A stretch of DNA of 64,000 nt from Actinomycetota bacterium (GCA_009701885.1 WLJH01000015.1:29718-93717); one strand, 5' to 3'. Counted from the first letter of the stretch, positions 23,953-33,704 are shown. Translations and numbers: made by a program. Notes: a model not told the origin generated them from the letters alone.

Positions 23953-23985
23953 GTGTGCTCGTGGTGTGCTCGTCGTGTGCTCGTG
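23953..23985. repeat. Short tandem repeat, 3 x 11 nt (GTGTGCTCGTS)
   Basis: GTGTGCTCGTG GTGTGCTCGTC GTGTGCTCGTG. Confidence 0.6.
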
Positions 23986-24089
23986 CGGGGAGGGGGTGCT
24001 GCCCCTGCGGACGATCCTACGAAGGGTGCGCTCACCCCCCGGGTCCGAGGGTGTGCCGCCGCGGCGCCAAGAGGCGTACGTTCACGGGA

Positions 24090-24767
24090 ATGCCCGTCGA
24101 GCCCCCTGCTACCGCGTGGACGTTCAGCGACCCCCGGGGATTCGACGCGCTCGACGACCTGGTCGGCATCGGTGCGGACCTGGAGCCGGGGACCCTGCTG
24201 GCGGCCTACCGGCGTGGGCTGTTCCCGATGCCCTCGGGGCACCCCGGGGACCCGATGTACTGGTTCTGCCCGGTGCTGCGCGGCGTCCTGCCCCTCGACG
24301 GGCTGCACGTCTCGCGCTCGCTGCGGCGCTCCACCCGCGACTTCGAGTCGCGTGTCGACACCGCTTTCGAGGAGGTCGTCGCGGCCTGCGCGGACCCGAG
24401 TCGCGAGCAGGGCTGGATCGACGACGACATCCGCGAGGCCTACTGCGAGCTGCACCGCCTCGGCTGGGCGCACTCCGTGGAGACCTGGCAGGACGGCCGG
24501 CTGGTCGGCGGGCTGTACGGCGTGGCCATCGGTGGCCTCTTCGCCGGCGAGTCGATGTTCCACCGGGTCACCGACGCCTCCAAGTCCGCGCTCGTCTCCC
24601 TCGTGGGGCTGCTCCGGGACGAGCACGCCTCCGAGCGGCTCATCGACGTCCAGTGGCGCACCGAGCACCTGGCCAGCCTCGGGGTCGTCGAGGTGCCCCG
24701 GGTGGCCTACCTCGCACGGCTCGAGGTGGCCATCGGGCTCCCGCTGCCCGCCGTCTTCGCCGGCTGA
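24090..24767 (+). CDS. aat: Leucyl/phenylalanyl-tRNA--protein transferase
   Basis: GIGADLEPGTLLAAYRRGLFPMPSG...MYWFCPVLRGVLPL...GGLFAGESMFHRVTDASKSALVSL. Confidence 0.96.
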   Translation: MPVEPPATAWTFSDPRGFDALDDLVGIGADLEPGTLLAAYRRGLFPMPSGHPGDPMYWFCPVLRGVLPLDGLHVSRSLRRSTRDFESRVDTAFEEVVAACADPSREQGWIDDDIREAYCELHRLGWAHSVETWQDGRLVGGLYGVAIGGLFAGESMFHRVTDASKSALVSLVGLLRDEHASERLIDVQWRTEHLASLGVVEVPRVAYLARLEVAIGLPLPAVFAG

Positions 24768-24773
24768 CCCCCA

Positions 24774-24861
24774 CCGCCGAACCGTCAGTTGTGAACCGCC
24801 GAGCCGTCACTTCTGAACCGCCGAGCCGTCGGATCTGGACCCCCGGAGCGTCGGTTGCGCC
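24774..24861 (+). repeat. 22-nt-period tandem repeat family D, four units
   Basis: CCGCCGAACCGTCAGTTGTGAA / CCGCCGAGCCGTCACTTCTGAA / CCGCCGAGCCGTCGGATCTGGA / CCCCCGGAGCGTCGGTTGCGCC. Confidence 0.8.
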
Positions 24862-24977
24862 CCGCCGAGGCGTGTCCCTCGCGTCGGCGGGGCCGCCGTC
24901 CCAGGGCGTTCAGGTGCCTCTTGGGTCGGGATGGCACCGTCAGGGCCGCACCCGATGCACCCGACGGAAGGTCCCCC

Positions 24978-25448
24978 GTGAAGCTCGCCCTCGTCCCGAT
25001 CGCCCTGGTCCTCGGCCTGTCCCTGGCAGCCTGCGGCGCCGGCGACCCCGACGACGCCGGGCAGTCCTCGCTCGGCTCCGGCACCGTCAGCCCCGGGATC
25101 GACTCGGAGGAGGAGGCCACCTCGGTCGCCCCCTTCTGCGAGGCGCTCCTGGCGACCGCGAGCGTGGGCGACGGCCAGGACGTGGCCGACCTGCGCGACA
25201 GCCTCGCCGAGGCCGGGCTCCCCGAGGAGGCGGGCGAGGACGCGCAGGCGGGGCTCGCGGTCTACCTCGACGTGCTCGACCGGGTCGAGCCCGACGCCAC
25301 GGCGCGCGACCTCGCCACCCTGGAGGACCCGGACCTGACCCCGCGCGAGCAGGCGCAGGTCGACGCGATGGTCGGCTACGCCACGACCGCGTGCGCCGCG
25401 GGGGCCGGGCAGGACCCGGAGGTGCCGGAGTCGCCGTCGGCCGAGTGA
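24978..25448 (+). CDS. Putative lipoprotein
   Basis: GTG start; MKLALVPIALVLGLSLAACGAGDPDD lipobox. Confidence 0.7.
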   Translation: MKLALVPIALVLGLSLAACGAGDPDDAGQSSLGSGTVSPGIDSEEEATSVAPFCEALLATASVGDGQDVADLRDSLAEAGLPEEAGEDAQAGLAVYLDVLDRVEPDATARDLATLEDPDLTPREQAQVDAMVGYATTACAAGAGQDPEVPESPSAE

Positions 25449-25506
25449 GGTCGCACGGGGCGGCCGCCGTCGCCGTACGTCGTCGGGCTGCCGTCGTACG
25501 CCGATG

Positions 25507-26118
25507 TCAGCCCAGCAGGGCCCGCATCCGCTCGATCTCCGCGGTCTGGCCCGCCACGACGTCCTCGGCCAGCTCGACGGCCGGGCGGTAGGTGCCCTCG
25601 GCGGCCTGCTCCTCGGCCATCGCCACGGCCCCCTCGTGGTGGGCGATCATCAGCTCCAGCCAGAGGTCCTCGAACTCCGCGTCGCCCGCCTCCTCGAGCC
25701 CGCGGAGCTGCTCGGCGGTGAGCATGCCGGGCATGTCGCTCCCGCCCGTGCCTTCCATGCCTTCCATCGCGTCGGCCGCGGAGTGGTCGCCATGGCCGGC
25801 GTTGGAGTGGTCGCGCATGGTCGCGGGCACGTCCTCGTCCCAGTCGACCAGCCAGTCCGTCATCAGCTCGATCTCCGGCGCCTGGGCGTCCCGGACCTCC
25901 TCGGCCAGTGCCGCGACCTCGGGGTCCAGCGGGCGGCCGCGGGTGAGGTCGACCATCGAGAGCGCCTGCGCGTGGTGCTGGACCATGTCGGTGGCGAAGG
26001 CGACGTCCTGCTGGCTGTGCTCGGTGTCGGAGAGCACCTGGTCGGCCTCGTCGCTTCCGCAGCCGGCGAGCGCGAGCGCGGGAAGGAGGACGAGCATCGT
26101 GGCGATTCGGTCGAGCAT
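25507..26118 (-). CDS. DUF305 family lipoprotein
   Basis: DVAFATDMVQHHAQALSMVDL...LWLELMIAHHEGAVAMAEEQ; lipobox ALAGC. Confidence 0.9.
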   Translation of the reverse strand: MLDRIATMLVLLPALALAGCGSDEADQVLSDTEHSQQDVAFATDMVQHHAQALSMVDLTRGRPLDPEVAALAEEVRDAQAPEIELMTDWLVDWDEDVPATMRDHSNAGHGDHSAADAMEGMEGTGGSDMPGMLTAEQLRGLEEAGDAEFEDLWLELMIAHHEGAVAMAEEQAAEGTYRPAVELAEDVVAGQTAEIERMRALLG

Positions 26119-26128
26119 GTGTGGAATA

Positions 26129-26143
26129 TACCCCGGTGGGGTA
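26129..26143. promoter_or_regulatory. CsoR-like operator in a divergent promoter region
   Basis: TACCCCGGTGGGGTA palindrome (6-bp arms) between divergent DUF305 and DUF4396 genes. Confidence 0.5.
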
Positions 26144-26157
26144 CCTGTTCCCACCCT

Positions 26158-26817
26158 ATGGACCACAGCACCCATGCCCACGAGGGCCACACCGCACACG
26201 CGCAGGACCACGCCGGTCACTCCGGTCATGACATGGCCTCGAACCGGATGGCGGTCTCCGCCACGCTCCACTGCCTCACCGGTTGCGCCATCGGTGAGGT
26301 GCTCGGCCTGATCATCGGCACCGCCCTGGGCCTGTCGACGATCGCCACGATCGCCCTGGCCGTCTCGCTGGCCTTCTTCTTCGGCTACACCCTGTCGACC
26401 CTGCCGCTGCTGCGCGCCGGTCTGGGCGTCGGCACGGCGCTCAGCGTCGTCCTGGCCGCGGACACCCTGTCCATCGCGGTCATGGAGGTCGTCGACAACG
26501 CCGTGATGGCGCTGGTCCCCGGCGCCATGGAGGCCGGACTGGTGAACCCGGTCTTCTGGCTCTCGATGCCGCTCGCGCTCACGATCGCCTTCTTCGCCGC
26601 GCTGCCCGTCAACAAGTGGCTGCTCGCCCGGGGCAAGGGCCACGCGCTGACCCACGAGTTCCACGGCGCCGACGTCGTCCGCCCCTGGATCCCTGCCCTG
26701 CAGACGCCGGTGCTGGTCGCCGCGATCGCCGCGTTCTTCGTGGGCGGTCTGGTCGTCTCGGTGGCCGACGAGGTCGGAGCGGGTGAGTCGGGCAGCCACG
26801 CCTCGGCCCTGCGCTGA
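26158..26817 (+). CDS. DUF4396-like membrane protein with His-rich N-terminus
   Basis: MDHSTHAHEGHTAHAQDHAGHSGHDMASNRMAVSATLHCLTGCAIGEVLGLIIGTALGLS. Confidence 0.8.
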   Translation: MDHSTHAHEGHTAHAQDHAGHSGHDMASNRMAVSATLHCLTGCAIGEVLGLIIGTALGLSTIATIALAVSLAFFFGYTLSTLPLLRAGLGVGTALSVVLAADTLSIAVMEVVDNAVMALVPGAMEAGLVNPVFWLSMPLALTIAFFAALPVNKWLLARGKGHALTHEFHGADVVRPWIPALQTPVLVAAIAAFFVGGLVVSVADEVGAGESGSHASALR

Positions 26818-26921
26818 CCCCTGGGTCTCCCAGCCCGACCGTTTCCCGCGGGCCGAGCCGGCGCACAGTTCCGGAAGGATGCGCCGGCTCGGCCCCCGAC
26901 ATGCGCCCCCCGGCGCCGTCG

Positions 26922-27803
26922 CTACTTCAGCAGCCGCGACATCCGGCGGTCGGCGAGCGGCTTGCCGCCGGTCTGGCAGGTGGGGCAGTACTGCAGGCTG
27001 GAGTCGGCGAAGGACACCTCGCGCACGACATCTCCGCACACCGGGCACGGCTGGCCGGTGCGGCCGTGCACGGCCAGGTTGCTCTTCTTCTCGCCCTTGA
27101 GCTCGCTGGCCGCCAGCCCGCGCGAGCGCTCGACGGCCTCGCCGAGGGTGGTGCGCAGCGCGGCGTACAGCGTGGTCAGCTCCTCGGGCTCCAGCGTGCC
27201 GGCCGGCTTGTACGGCGACATGCGGGCCGCGTGCAGGATCTCGTCGGAGTAGGCGTTGCCGATGCCGGCGATCGTGCCCTGGTGGCGCAGCACCCCCTTG
27301 AGCTGCTTGCGTCCCTCGGCGGCCAGGATCGAGCCCAGCACCTCCTCGGTGAACTCCGGCGCCAGCGGGTCCGGGCCGAGGGAGGCGATCCCGGGGACGT
27401 CGAGGGGGTCGCGCACGACGTACATCGCCAGGCTCTTGCGGGTGCCGGCCTCGGTGACGTCGAGCCCGGGGGAGACCCCGGTGCCGTCGTCGTCGAGCAC
27501 GATCCGCACCGCCAGGGTCGACTTGCTCGACGGCTTCGGCGGGATCGTCGGCACCTCGTCACGCCACCGCACCCACCCGGCCCGCGCGAGGTGCAGCACG
27601 AGGTGGGTCCCGGAGCAGTCGAGGTCGAGGAACTTGCCGTGCCGTCGTACGCCGTCGACGAGCGTGCCGTGCAGCGCCGAGATCGGCGGGTCGAAGGTCT
27701 TGAGCGCCGCGAACTGCGGCACGTGGACCGTCACGATCGCGCGCCCCGCCAGCCGGCCGGTCAGGTCCTGGGCCAGCGCCTCCACCTCGGGCAGCTCGGG
27801 CAT
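26922..27803 (-). CDS. Fpg/Nei family DNA glycosylase
   Basis: MPELPEVEALAQDLTGRLAGR; C-terminal zinc finger CPVCGDVVREVSFADSSLQYCPTCQTGGKPLADRRMSRLLK. Confidence 0.95.
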   Translation of the reverse strand: MPELPEVEALAQDLTGRLAGRAIVTVHVPQFAALKTFDPPISALHGTLVDGVRRHGKFLDLDCSGTHLVLHLARAGWVRWRDEVPTIPPKPSSKSTLAVRIVLDDDGTGVSPGLDVTEAGTRKSLAMYVVRDPLDVPGIASLGPDPLAPEFTEEVLGSILAAEGRKQLKGVLRHQGTIAGIGNAYSDEILHAARMSPYKPAGTLEPEELTTLYAALRTTLGEAVERSRGLAASELKGEKKSNLAVHGRTGQPCPVCGDVVREVSFADSSLQYCPTCQTGGKPLADRRMSRLLK

Positions 27804-27884
27804 GGGCCGATCCTAGGGCGGTCGCGGCACCCGGCCGGGTCCGTCGGCGATCTCGTGCCGGCGGGCCGGGGCCGGGGCGCCGTC

Positions 27885-27980
27885 CGGAAGGTTCAGCGGC
27901 CCCCCGCTGAACCTGACGGGCCCGGGGCGCAGGTGCATCGGTGCGCCGGAAGGTCCAGCGGCGCCCCGCTGAACCTCACG
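27885..27980. repeat. Intergenic repeat family C
   Basis: GGAAGGTTCAGCGGCCCCCCGCTGAACC...GGAAGGTCCAGCGGCGCCCCGCTGAACCTCACG. Confidence 0.7.
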
Positions 27981-28037
27981 CCGGCCGCGCCGCACGGAAT
28001 CTCAGGATTTCCCTAGACACCCCGATACCGTCCGATC

Positions 28038-29234
28038 GTGGACCCGGTACGCAACCCCTATGCCCCCGGCGCCGGTCAGCGCCCGCCCGAGCTGGCGGGC
28101 CGCGACGAGCAGCTGGCCGCCTTCGACGTGGTGCTCGAGCGGGTGGCGCGAGGCAGGGCCGAGCGCAGCCTGGTGCTGACCGGCCTGCGCGGGGTCGGCA
28201 AGACGGTGCTGCTCAACGCCCTGCGCGGCGCGGCGGTCCGCCGCGGCTGGGGCACCGGCAAGCTCGAGGCCCGCCCCGACCAGCCGCTGCGCCGGCCGCT
28301 GTCGAGCGCGCTGCACCAGGCGGTCCGCGAGCTCGGTCACCCCGAGGAGGACCAGCGCGACCAGGTGCTCGGCGTGCTGCGCGCCTTCGCCGAGCGCGAC
28401 GCCGGTCGCGACGCGAAGCTGCGCGACCGCTGGAGCCCGGGCATCGACGTGCCGCCCGCGCGCGGGCGCGCCGACTCTGGTGACATCGAGATCGACCTGG
28501 TCGAGCTGCTCGGCGACGTCGGCGGCCTGGCGCAGGACGTCGGCAAGGGCGTCGCGGTCTTCATCGACGAGATGCAGGACCTCGGCCCGGCTGACGTGAG
28601 CGCCCTGTGCGCCGCCTGCCACGAGATCAGCCAGTCCGGCCTGCCCGTGATCGTCGTCGGCGCCGGCCTCCCGCACCTGCCGGCGGTGCTCAGCGCCAGC
28701 AAGTCCTACTCCGAGCGGCTCTTCTCCTACCAGCGCATCGACCGGCTCTCACGCGACGCCGCCGACCGCGCGCTCGCCGCCCCGGCCGCCGAGGAGGACG
28801 CCGAGTTCACCCCCGAGGGCCTCGAGGCGATGTACGCCGCCACCGGCGGCTACCCCTACTTCATCCAGGCCTACGGCAAGACCGTCTGGGACCTCGCCCC
28901 GCGCAGCCCGATCACGGCCGAGGACGTCGAGGTCGCCGCTCCCGAGGCCGAGCGCGAGCTGGCCGTCGGGTTCTTCGGCTCCCGCTACGAGCGCGCCACC
29001 CCCGCCGAGCGCGACTACCTCCGCGCCATGGCCGACGCCGCCCTCGGGCAGGAGACCGACGCGGTCGGGGCCGTCGCCACCGCCGACGTCGCCGCCGTGC
29101 TCGGAAAGAAGCCGCAGTCGCTGTCGCCTGCCCGCGACGCCCTGCTCAAGAAGGGCCTCATCTACTCCGGCGAGCGCGGGCGGATCGCCTTCACGGTGCC
29201 GCACTTCGGCCGCTACCTGCTCGGCCAGGAGTAG
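28038..29234 (+). CDS. AAA family ATPase
   Basis: LVLTGLRGVGKTVLLNALR (Walker A); GVAVFIDEMQDL (Walker B). Confidence 0.85.
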   Translation: MDPVRNPYAPGAGQRPPELAGRDEQLAAFDVVLERVARGRAERSLVLTGLRGVGKTVLLNALRGAAVRRGWGTGKLEARPDQPLRRPLSSALHQAVRELGHPEEDQRDQVLGVLRAFAERDAGRDAKLRDRWSPGIDVPPARGRADSGDIEIDLVELLGDVGGLAQDVGKGVAVFIDEMQDLGPADVSALCAACHEISQSGLPVIVVGAGLPHLPAVLSASKSYSERLFSYQRIDRLSRDAADRALAAPAAEEDAEFTPEGLEAMYAATGGYPYFIQAYGKTVWDLAPRSPITAEDVEVAAPEAERELAVGFFGSRYERATPAERDYLRAMADAALGQETDAVGAVATADVAAVLGKKPQSLSPARDALLKKGLIYSGERGRIAFTVPHFGRYLLGQE

Positions 29235-29332
29235 CCGGCCGTACGCCGTACGCCGGCGGCCGGACGCACGCGGAGAGCAACCCGCTCGACCGGGTGGTGT
29301 CCGGGCGCTCGGCCGCGGGCACGGTCGGGGTC

Positions 29333-29557
29333 ATGGACCACGCGAACCCCGACAGCCAGGGCGACCGGACCACGGTGGTGCTCGAGCGCACCATCCGGCA
29401 CGTGGAGGACGAGCTGCGCGGAGCCCCGGAGGAGGAGGTCGTGGCGCGGCTGCGCGCCGAGCTGCCGGCCGACGTCGACGTGCCCGAGCACAACCTGCTG
29501 GCTGCGGCCCGCGCCATCGCCGAGGGACGACGCGAGGACGGCACGCCGGAGCGCTGA
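29333..29557 (+). CDS. Small uncharacterised protein (74 aa)
   Basis: MDHANPDSQGDRTTVVLERTIRHVEDELRGAPEEEVVARLRAELPADVDVPEHNLLAAARAIAEGRREDGTPER. Confidence 0.6.
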   Translation: MDHANPDSQGDRTTVVLERTIRHVEDELRGAPEEEVVARLRAELPADVDVPEHNLLAAARAIAEGRREDGTPER

Positions 29558-29597
29558 TCGCTCACCCGGACGGGCGACCTGGCCCCATCATGGAGCC

Positions 29598-30401
29598 ATG
29601 CAGGACCGGCCCCTCGTGCTCGCCCACCGCGGAGCCAGCCACGACCACGCCGAGCACACCCTCGGCGCCTACCTCGCGGCGCTGGAGGCCGGTGCCGACG
29701 GCGTGGAGTGCGACGTGCGGCTGACCGCCGACGGGCACCTGGTGTGCGTGCACGACCGCGACCTGCGCCGCACCGCCTCCACGCGCGGGATCGTCTCGAC
29801 GATGGACCTCGCCGAGCTGAGCGAGCTGGACTTCTCCAGCTGGAAGCACCCCTGGGCCGACCTCGACGACGAGCGGCCCGACCTGGTCGAGGAGCACGGG
29901 CGGGTGCTGACCCTGCGCAAGCTCTTCGAGGTGTGCGCCGACTTCGACCGACGGATCGAGATCGCGGTCGAGACCAAGCACCCCACGAGGTACGGCGGGC
30001 TGGTGGAGCGCCGGGTGGCCGACCTGCTGCAGGACTTCGGCTGGGACAGGCCCGGCGGACCGGCGCGGGTGATGTCGTTCTCGCACACCGCGTTGCAGCG
30101 GATGGAGCGGATCGCGCCGGGCGTGCAGGTGGTGCAGCTGGTCGAGCACATCCCCTACTGGCCGGTGCTGCGCCGCATCGTGGGCCGTGACTGGCTGATC
30201 GGCCCGGGGGTCAAGCTGCTCCACGAGAGCCCCAGGCTGGGCCGCAGCATCACCGCCGCGGGCCACGACATGCACGTCTGGACGGTCAACACCGACGACG
30301 ACCTGCGGGTCTGCCAGGAGCTCGGCGTGAAGGCCGTGATCAGCGACCGACCGGCGTACCTCCTCGACCTGCTGGACGGGCAGTCGGACCAGGCCGGGTA
30401 G
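29598..30401 (+). CDS. Glycerophosphodiester phosphodiesterase
   Basis: PLVLAHRGASHDHAEHTLGAYLAALEAGADGVECDVRLTADGHLVCVHD. Confidence 0.95.
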   Translation: MQDRPLVLAHRGASHDHAEHTLGAYLAALEAGADGVECDVRLTADGHLVCVHDRDLRRTASTRGIVSTMDLAELSELDFSSWKHPWADLDDERPDLVEEHGRVLTLRKLFEVCADFDRRIEIAVETKHPTRYGGLVERRVADLLQDFGWDRPGGPARVMSFSHTALQRMERIAPGVQVVQLVEHIPYWPVLRRIVGRDWLIGPGVKLLHESPRLGRSITAAGHDMHVWTVNTDDDLRVCQELGVKAVISDRPAYLLDLLDGQSDQAG

Positions 30402-30411
30402 TTTCACCGCC

Positions 30412-31266
30412 ATGGCCAAGAAGAACCGCACCAAGGGCAAGCCCAAGAAGACGATGCCCGCCTTCGTGAAGCGTCCCTTCGAGGGGCTGCCCTCGGAGTG
30501 CGACGTGATCGCGCTGCGCGAGCTGGTCCCGGCCGGTACGGCGCCGCTGACCCTCGAGGGGTCCGACCGCGAGGTCGTGCTCTGCTCGCTGCTGCCGATG
30601 GCGGCCCCGGCGATGGTGCGCGAGTCCGGTGCGATCTGGCTCGGCATGCAGGTGCAGCACCACTTCGGCGACCCCGCCCGCGACCTCGGTGCGGTGCTCC
30701 GGAAGGCGGTCGCCCAGGCCGAGGCCAGTGAGCCCGGCATCGTCGGGCTGACCGAGCTGCCCGAGGACGCCCCCCGCCTGCAGGACCTCGTCACCGGCGA
30801 CTCCCTCGACGTGACCGTGCACGAGGGCTTCGACTTCTGGCTCGCCGACGTCGAGGACAAGGACGACCTCGCCGGCGCCCTCGACCAGGCCAACGCCGCG
30901 GCCGTCCCGACCTCGCGCCTGAGCGGCGTCGAGGCGGCGTACTGGACCAACATCGGCACCAAGGAGCACCTGCGCTGGGTCATGCCGCACCCCGAGGACG
31001 CGCTGCTCACCGCCCTCGCCCGCCTGCACGCCGCCGGCAAGGACGTCCTGGTGCCCGGTGCCCGCTTCGTCGGGATGTTCCGCGCCCACGGGCTGCTCGC
31101 CCCGGTGTGGGACCTCGAGGTCGGCACCGGTGCCGACGCGCTCGAGGAGCCGGCCGCCGCGTTCCAGCAGGAGCTCGAGGCCGCGCTCGCCGACGACTCC
31201 GACCTGACCCAGGAGGAGCGCTCGGCCCGCAACGGGCTGGCCAACCGCCAGGTCACGCTGCGCTGA
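30412..31266 (+). CDS. DUF5926 family protein
   Basis: MAKKNRTKGKPKKTMPAFVKRPFEGLPSECDVIALRELVPAGTAPL. Confidence 0.75.
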   Translation: MAKKNRTKGKPKKTMPAFVKRPFEGLPSECDVIALRELVPAGTAPLTLEGSDREVVLCSLLPMAAPAMVRESGAIWLGMQVQHHFGDPARDLGAVLRKAVAQAEASEPGIVGLTELPEDAPRLQDLVTGDSLDVTVHEGFDFWLADVEDKDDLAGALDQANAAAVPTSRLSGVEAAYWTNIGTKEHLRWVMPHPEDALLTALARLHAAGKDVLVPGARFVGMFRAHGLLAPVWDLEVGTGADALEEPAAAFQQELEAALADDSDLTQEERSARNGLANRQVTLR

Positions 31267-31299
31267 CCGCCTGGCGCTGAGGCTCGCGGGCCGGCGAGC

Positions 31300-31366
31300 G
31301 GGGTTACTCCGAACTCTTTTTCACCCTCAGCTCGAGCTGAGGGTGAAAAAGAGTTCGGACTACCCC
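31300..31366. repeat. Intergenic palindromic repeat family B with a perfect 52-bp palindrome (31308-31359)
   Basis: TCCGAACTCTTTTTCACCCTCAGCTC|GAGCTGAGGGTGAAAAAGAGTTCGGA. Confidence 0.85.
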
Positions 31367-32652
31367 GCCGCGACCGCCTGCCCCGGCGCCCCCACCCGCA
31401 CCAGGTGCCGCTCGGCGGCCCGGGCCGCGGGGGCGATGGCGGCTGCTGCGAGGACGACGAGGGCGCCGATGGTGATCCAGCCCCAGGTGCCGACCTCCAT
31501 GGCGAGGAAGGTGTAGGCGGCGGGCGCCCAGACCGAGCCGAGGATGAACCCCAGCTGCGAGACGCCCTGGTACTCCCCGCGGCGGTCGGGGTCGGACAGC
31601 TCGGCCTGCAGGCCCCACGCACCGGCGGAGTCGTAGAGCTCGGCGAAGGTCACCGTGATGTGCCCGATCCACATCAGCGCGATGGTGACCCAGCCGATCG
31701 TGTCGTGGGTGACGAGCAGGATGCCGCACGAGAGCACGAAGAAGAACGCCCCCCGGCGCACCGCCCGCAGCGACGTGCCCACGTCGGACACCCCGCGCGC
31801 GGTGGCCACCTGCAGCGCCACGGCCATGACGGTGTTGGTGCCGAAGAGCCACGCCAGCAGCACTCGCGGGGCGTCGGTCTCCGCGACCAGCCACAGCGGC
31901 ACCACGACGTTGAGCAGCACCTGGTGGGTCGACAGGATCCCGCTGAGGGTCGAGGTGAGGATGAAGGGCCGGTTCCGCAGCGCGGCGCGCGGGTCGCTGC
32001 GCCGGCTGCCCGCCACCGCCGCCTCGAGGGCGGTGTCCCCGGCCTCGGCGTGCGCCTCCGCCTCGCGCGAGAGCCGCGGCATCCGGGTGATCCACGCGGT
32101 GTTGAGCAGCAGGATCACCGCGGTCACCAGCGGGATCGCCATGATCGGTCCGTCGGAGCCGGCGGCCAGTGCGAGGCCGCCCGCGCCGGCGCCGAGGGTG
32201 TAGCCGACGTTGCGCGAGGCCCGCATGTAGGCCAGCGACCGCACGCGCGTCTCCCGCGGGAACACCTCGAACCGGTAGGCGTTGCGCCCCGACCGCATCC
32301 ACGAGGCGGCCAGCTCCAGGGCGATGGTGACGGCGACGTACGCCGCGAACCCCTCGACCAGGAACCACGAGCCGAAGAGCAGCGCCTCGAGGAGCGAGCC
32401 CAGGATCCAGGTACGCCGGGTGCCGACCGCGTCCGCGAGCCGGCCGAGCGGCACCGAGGCGCAGAAGACCACGACGCCGCCGATGGTCAGGCCCAGGCCG
32501 ACCTGCGCAGGGGAGAGCCCGACGATCTGCGTGAAGTAGACCGCCGACCCGGTGAGGAACGCGCCCTCGCCGAAGGCCGACAGCACCGACTGGTAGGACA
32601 TCGAGCGGATGAGCGGGTCGTCGGAGAGCACCTTCGTCATCAGCCGGGTCAC
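31360..32652 (-). CDS. MFS transporter
   Basis: Multiple TM segments; VPLGRLADAVGTRRTWILGSLLEA loop. Confidence 0.88.
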   Translation of the reverse strand: MTRLMTKVLSDDPLIRSMSYQSVLSAFGEGAFLTGSAVYFTQIVGLSPAQVGLGLTIGGVVVFCASVPLGRLADAVGTRRTWILGSLLEALLFGSWFLVEGFAAYVAVTIALELAASWMRSGRNAYRFEVFPRETRVRSLAYMRASRNVGYTLGAGAGGLALAAGSDGPIMAIPLVTAVILLLNTAWITRMPRLSREAEAHAEAGDTALEAAVAGSRRSDPRAALRNRPFILTSTLSGILSTHQVLLNVVVPLWLVAETDAPRVLLAWLFGTNTVMAVALQVATARGVSDVGTSLRAVRRGAFFFVLSCGILLVTHDTIGWVTIALMWIGHITVTFAELYDSAGAWGLQAELSDPDRRGEYQGVSQLGFILGSVWAPAAYTFLAMEVGTWGWITIGALVVLAAAAIAPAARAAERHLVRVGAPGQAVAAG

Positions 32653-32759
32653 CGGCGCATCCTAGGTAAAGGGCCGGGCCCCGGCGTACTCGATACTGGC
32701 GGGTCCCGCGTCGCCGCGTCGTCGGCGTACGACGGCAGGCGCTGGGCCGGGGGCACGGG

Positions 32760-33704
32760 TCAGCCCGAGCGGTCGCCGTCGTCCTCGCGCCGGCGCAGCG
32801 CCCACGGCCGCAGCGAGGAGTAGCCCTTCACCGAGGTCCGCGGCACCCGGCGCAGCGACCACGTCGGGTCGTCCCCGAGCTGCTCGCGCATGCCGTCGTC
32901 GACCAGCACGGTGCCGTCGCGGGCGATGCCGGTGAGGCGGGCAGCGATGTTGACGGTCGGGCCGAGCACGTCTCCGAGGCGGGTCACGACGTCGCCGTAC
33001 GCGATGCCGGCGCGCACCTGCGGGAACGGGTCGTCCTCGTCGGAGCCCATCGCCACCAACGTCAGCGCGATCCGCGCGGCCGCGGCGGGGTCGTCGGCGA
33101 CGAGCAGCACCTCGTCCCCAATGTTCTTGATGACCCGGCCGCCGTGGTCGACGACGACCTCGGTGGTGCGGGCCTCGAAGGTCTCGATCCACGCGACCAG
33201 CTCGGCGTCGCGCATCGAGCGGGAGCGGGAGGTGAAGCCGACGATGTCGCAGAAGCAGACCGCCTGCGGGGTCGTCCCGGCCGTGGCCCCGGTCTCGTCG
33301 GACTCCGTGCCGGCCATCAGCCGACCGGAGGCGCCGGCGAGGTGCCGGCGCCAGACGTAGGACTGCAGCCGTTCGACCCGGGGGAGGACCTCACCGGTCA
33401 GCACCCGGAGCCGCTCGACCGGGTCGGCGTCGGGGTCGGCGGCCGCGACCCGGGCCAGCAGCGTGGTCTGCCACTCCGCGAGCCGGGCGAAGGAGCGGCC
33501 CCAGGTGCGCACCAGCGCCGCCTGGGAGTCCTCGCCGAGGATGCCGAGCCCCACGAGGTCCCCGGCCAGCTGCAGCGCCTCGACGTCGGCGGCGGTGAAG
33601 GCCGGGTCGTCGTCGGCGGTGGCCGCGAAGCCGAGCAGGCGCCACAGCTCGCGCGCGACCTCGAGGGGGACGCCGGCGGCGGCCGCGACCTCGAGCCGGG
33701 TCAA
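32760..33704 (-). CDS. Class III adenylate/guanylate cyclase (start uncertain, may extend upstream toward 33860)
   Basis: AVCFCDIVGFTSRSRSM...IKNIGDEVLLVADD...VRAGIAYGDVVTRLGDVLGPTVNIAARLTGIA. Confidence 0.92.
   Translation of the reverse strand: MTRLEVAAAAGVPLEVARELWRLLGFAATADDDPAFTAADVEALQLAGDLVGLGILGEDSQAALVRTWGRSFARLAEWQTTLLARVAAADPDADPVERLRVLTGEVLPRVERLQSYVWRRHLAGASGRLMAGTESDETGATAGTTPQAVCFCDIVGFTSRSRSMRDAELVAWIETFEARTTEVVVDHGGRVIKNIGDEVLLVADDPAAAARIALTLVAMGSDEDDPFPQVRAGIAYGDVVTRLGDVLGPTVNIAARLTGIARDGTVLVDDGMREQLGDDPTWSLRRVPRTSVKGYSSLRPWALRRREDDGDRSG

Noticed and set aside
24774-24861. Possible CRISPR array
   Set aside because: Units are contiguous 22-mers with no spacers, and no cas genes are present; treated as a tandem repeat instead.
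31300-31366. Simple rho-independent terminator
   Set aside because: Very strong palindrome but T-tract precedes and A-tract follows the core on both strands, so it lacks a canonical U-tract; kept as a repeat-family member with unknown function.
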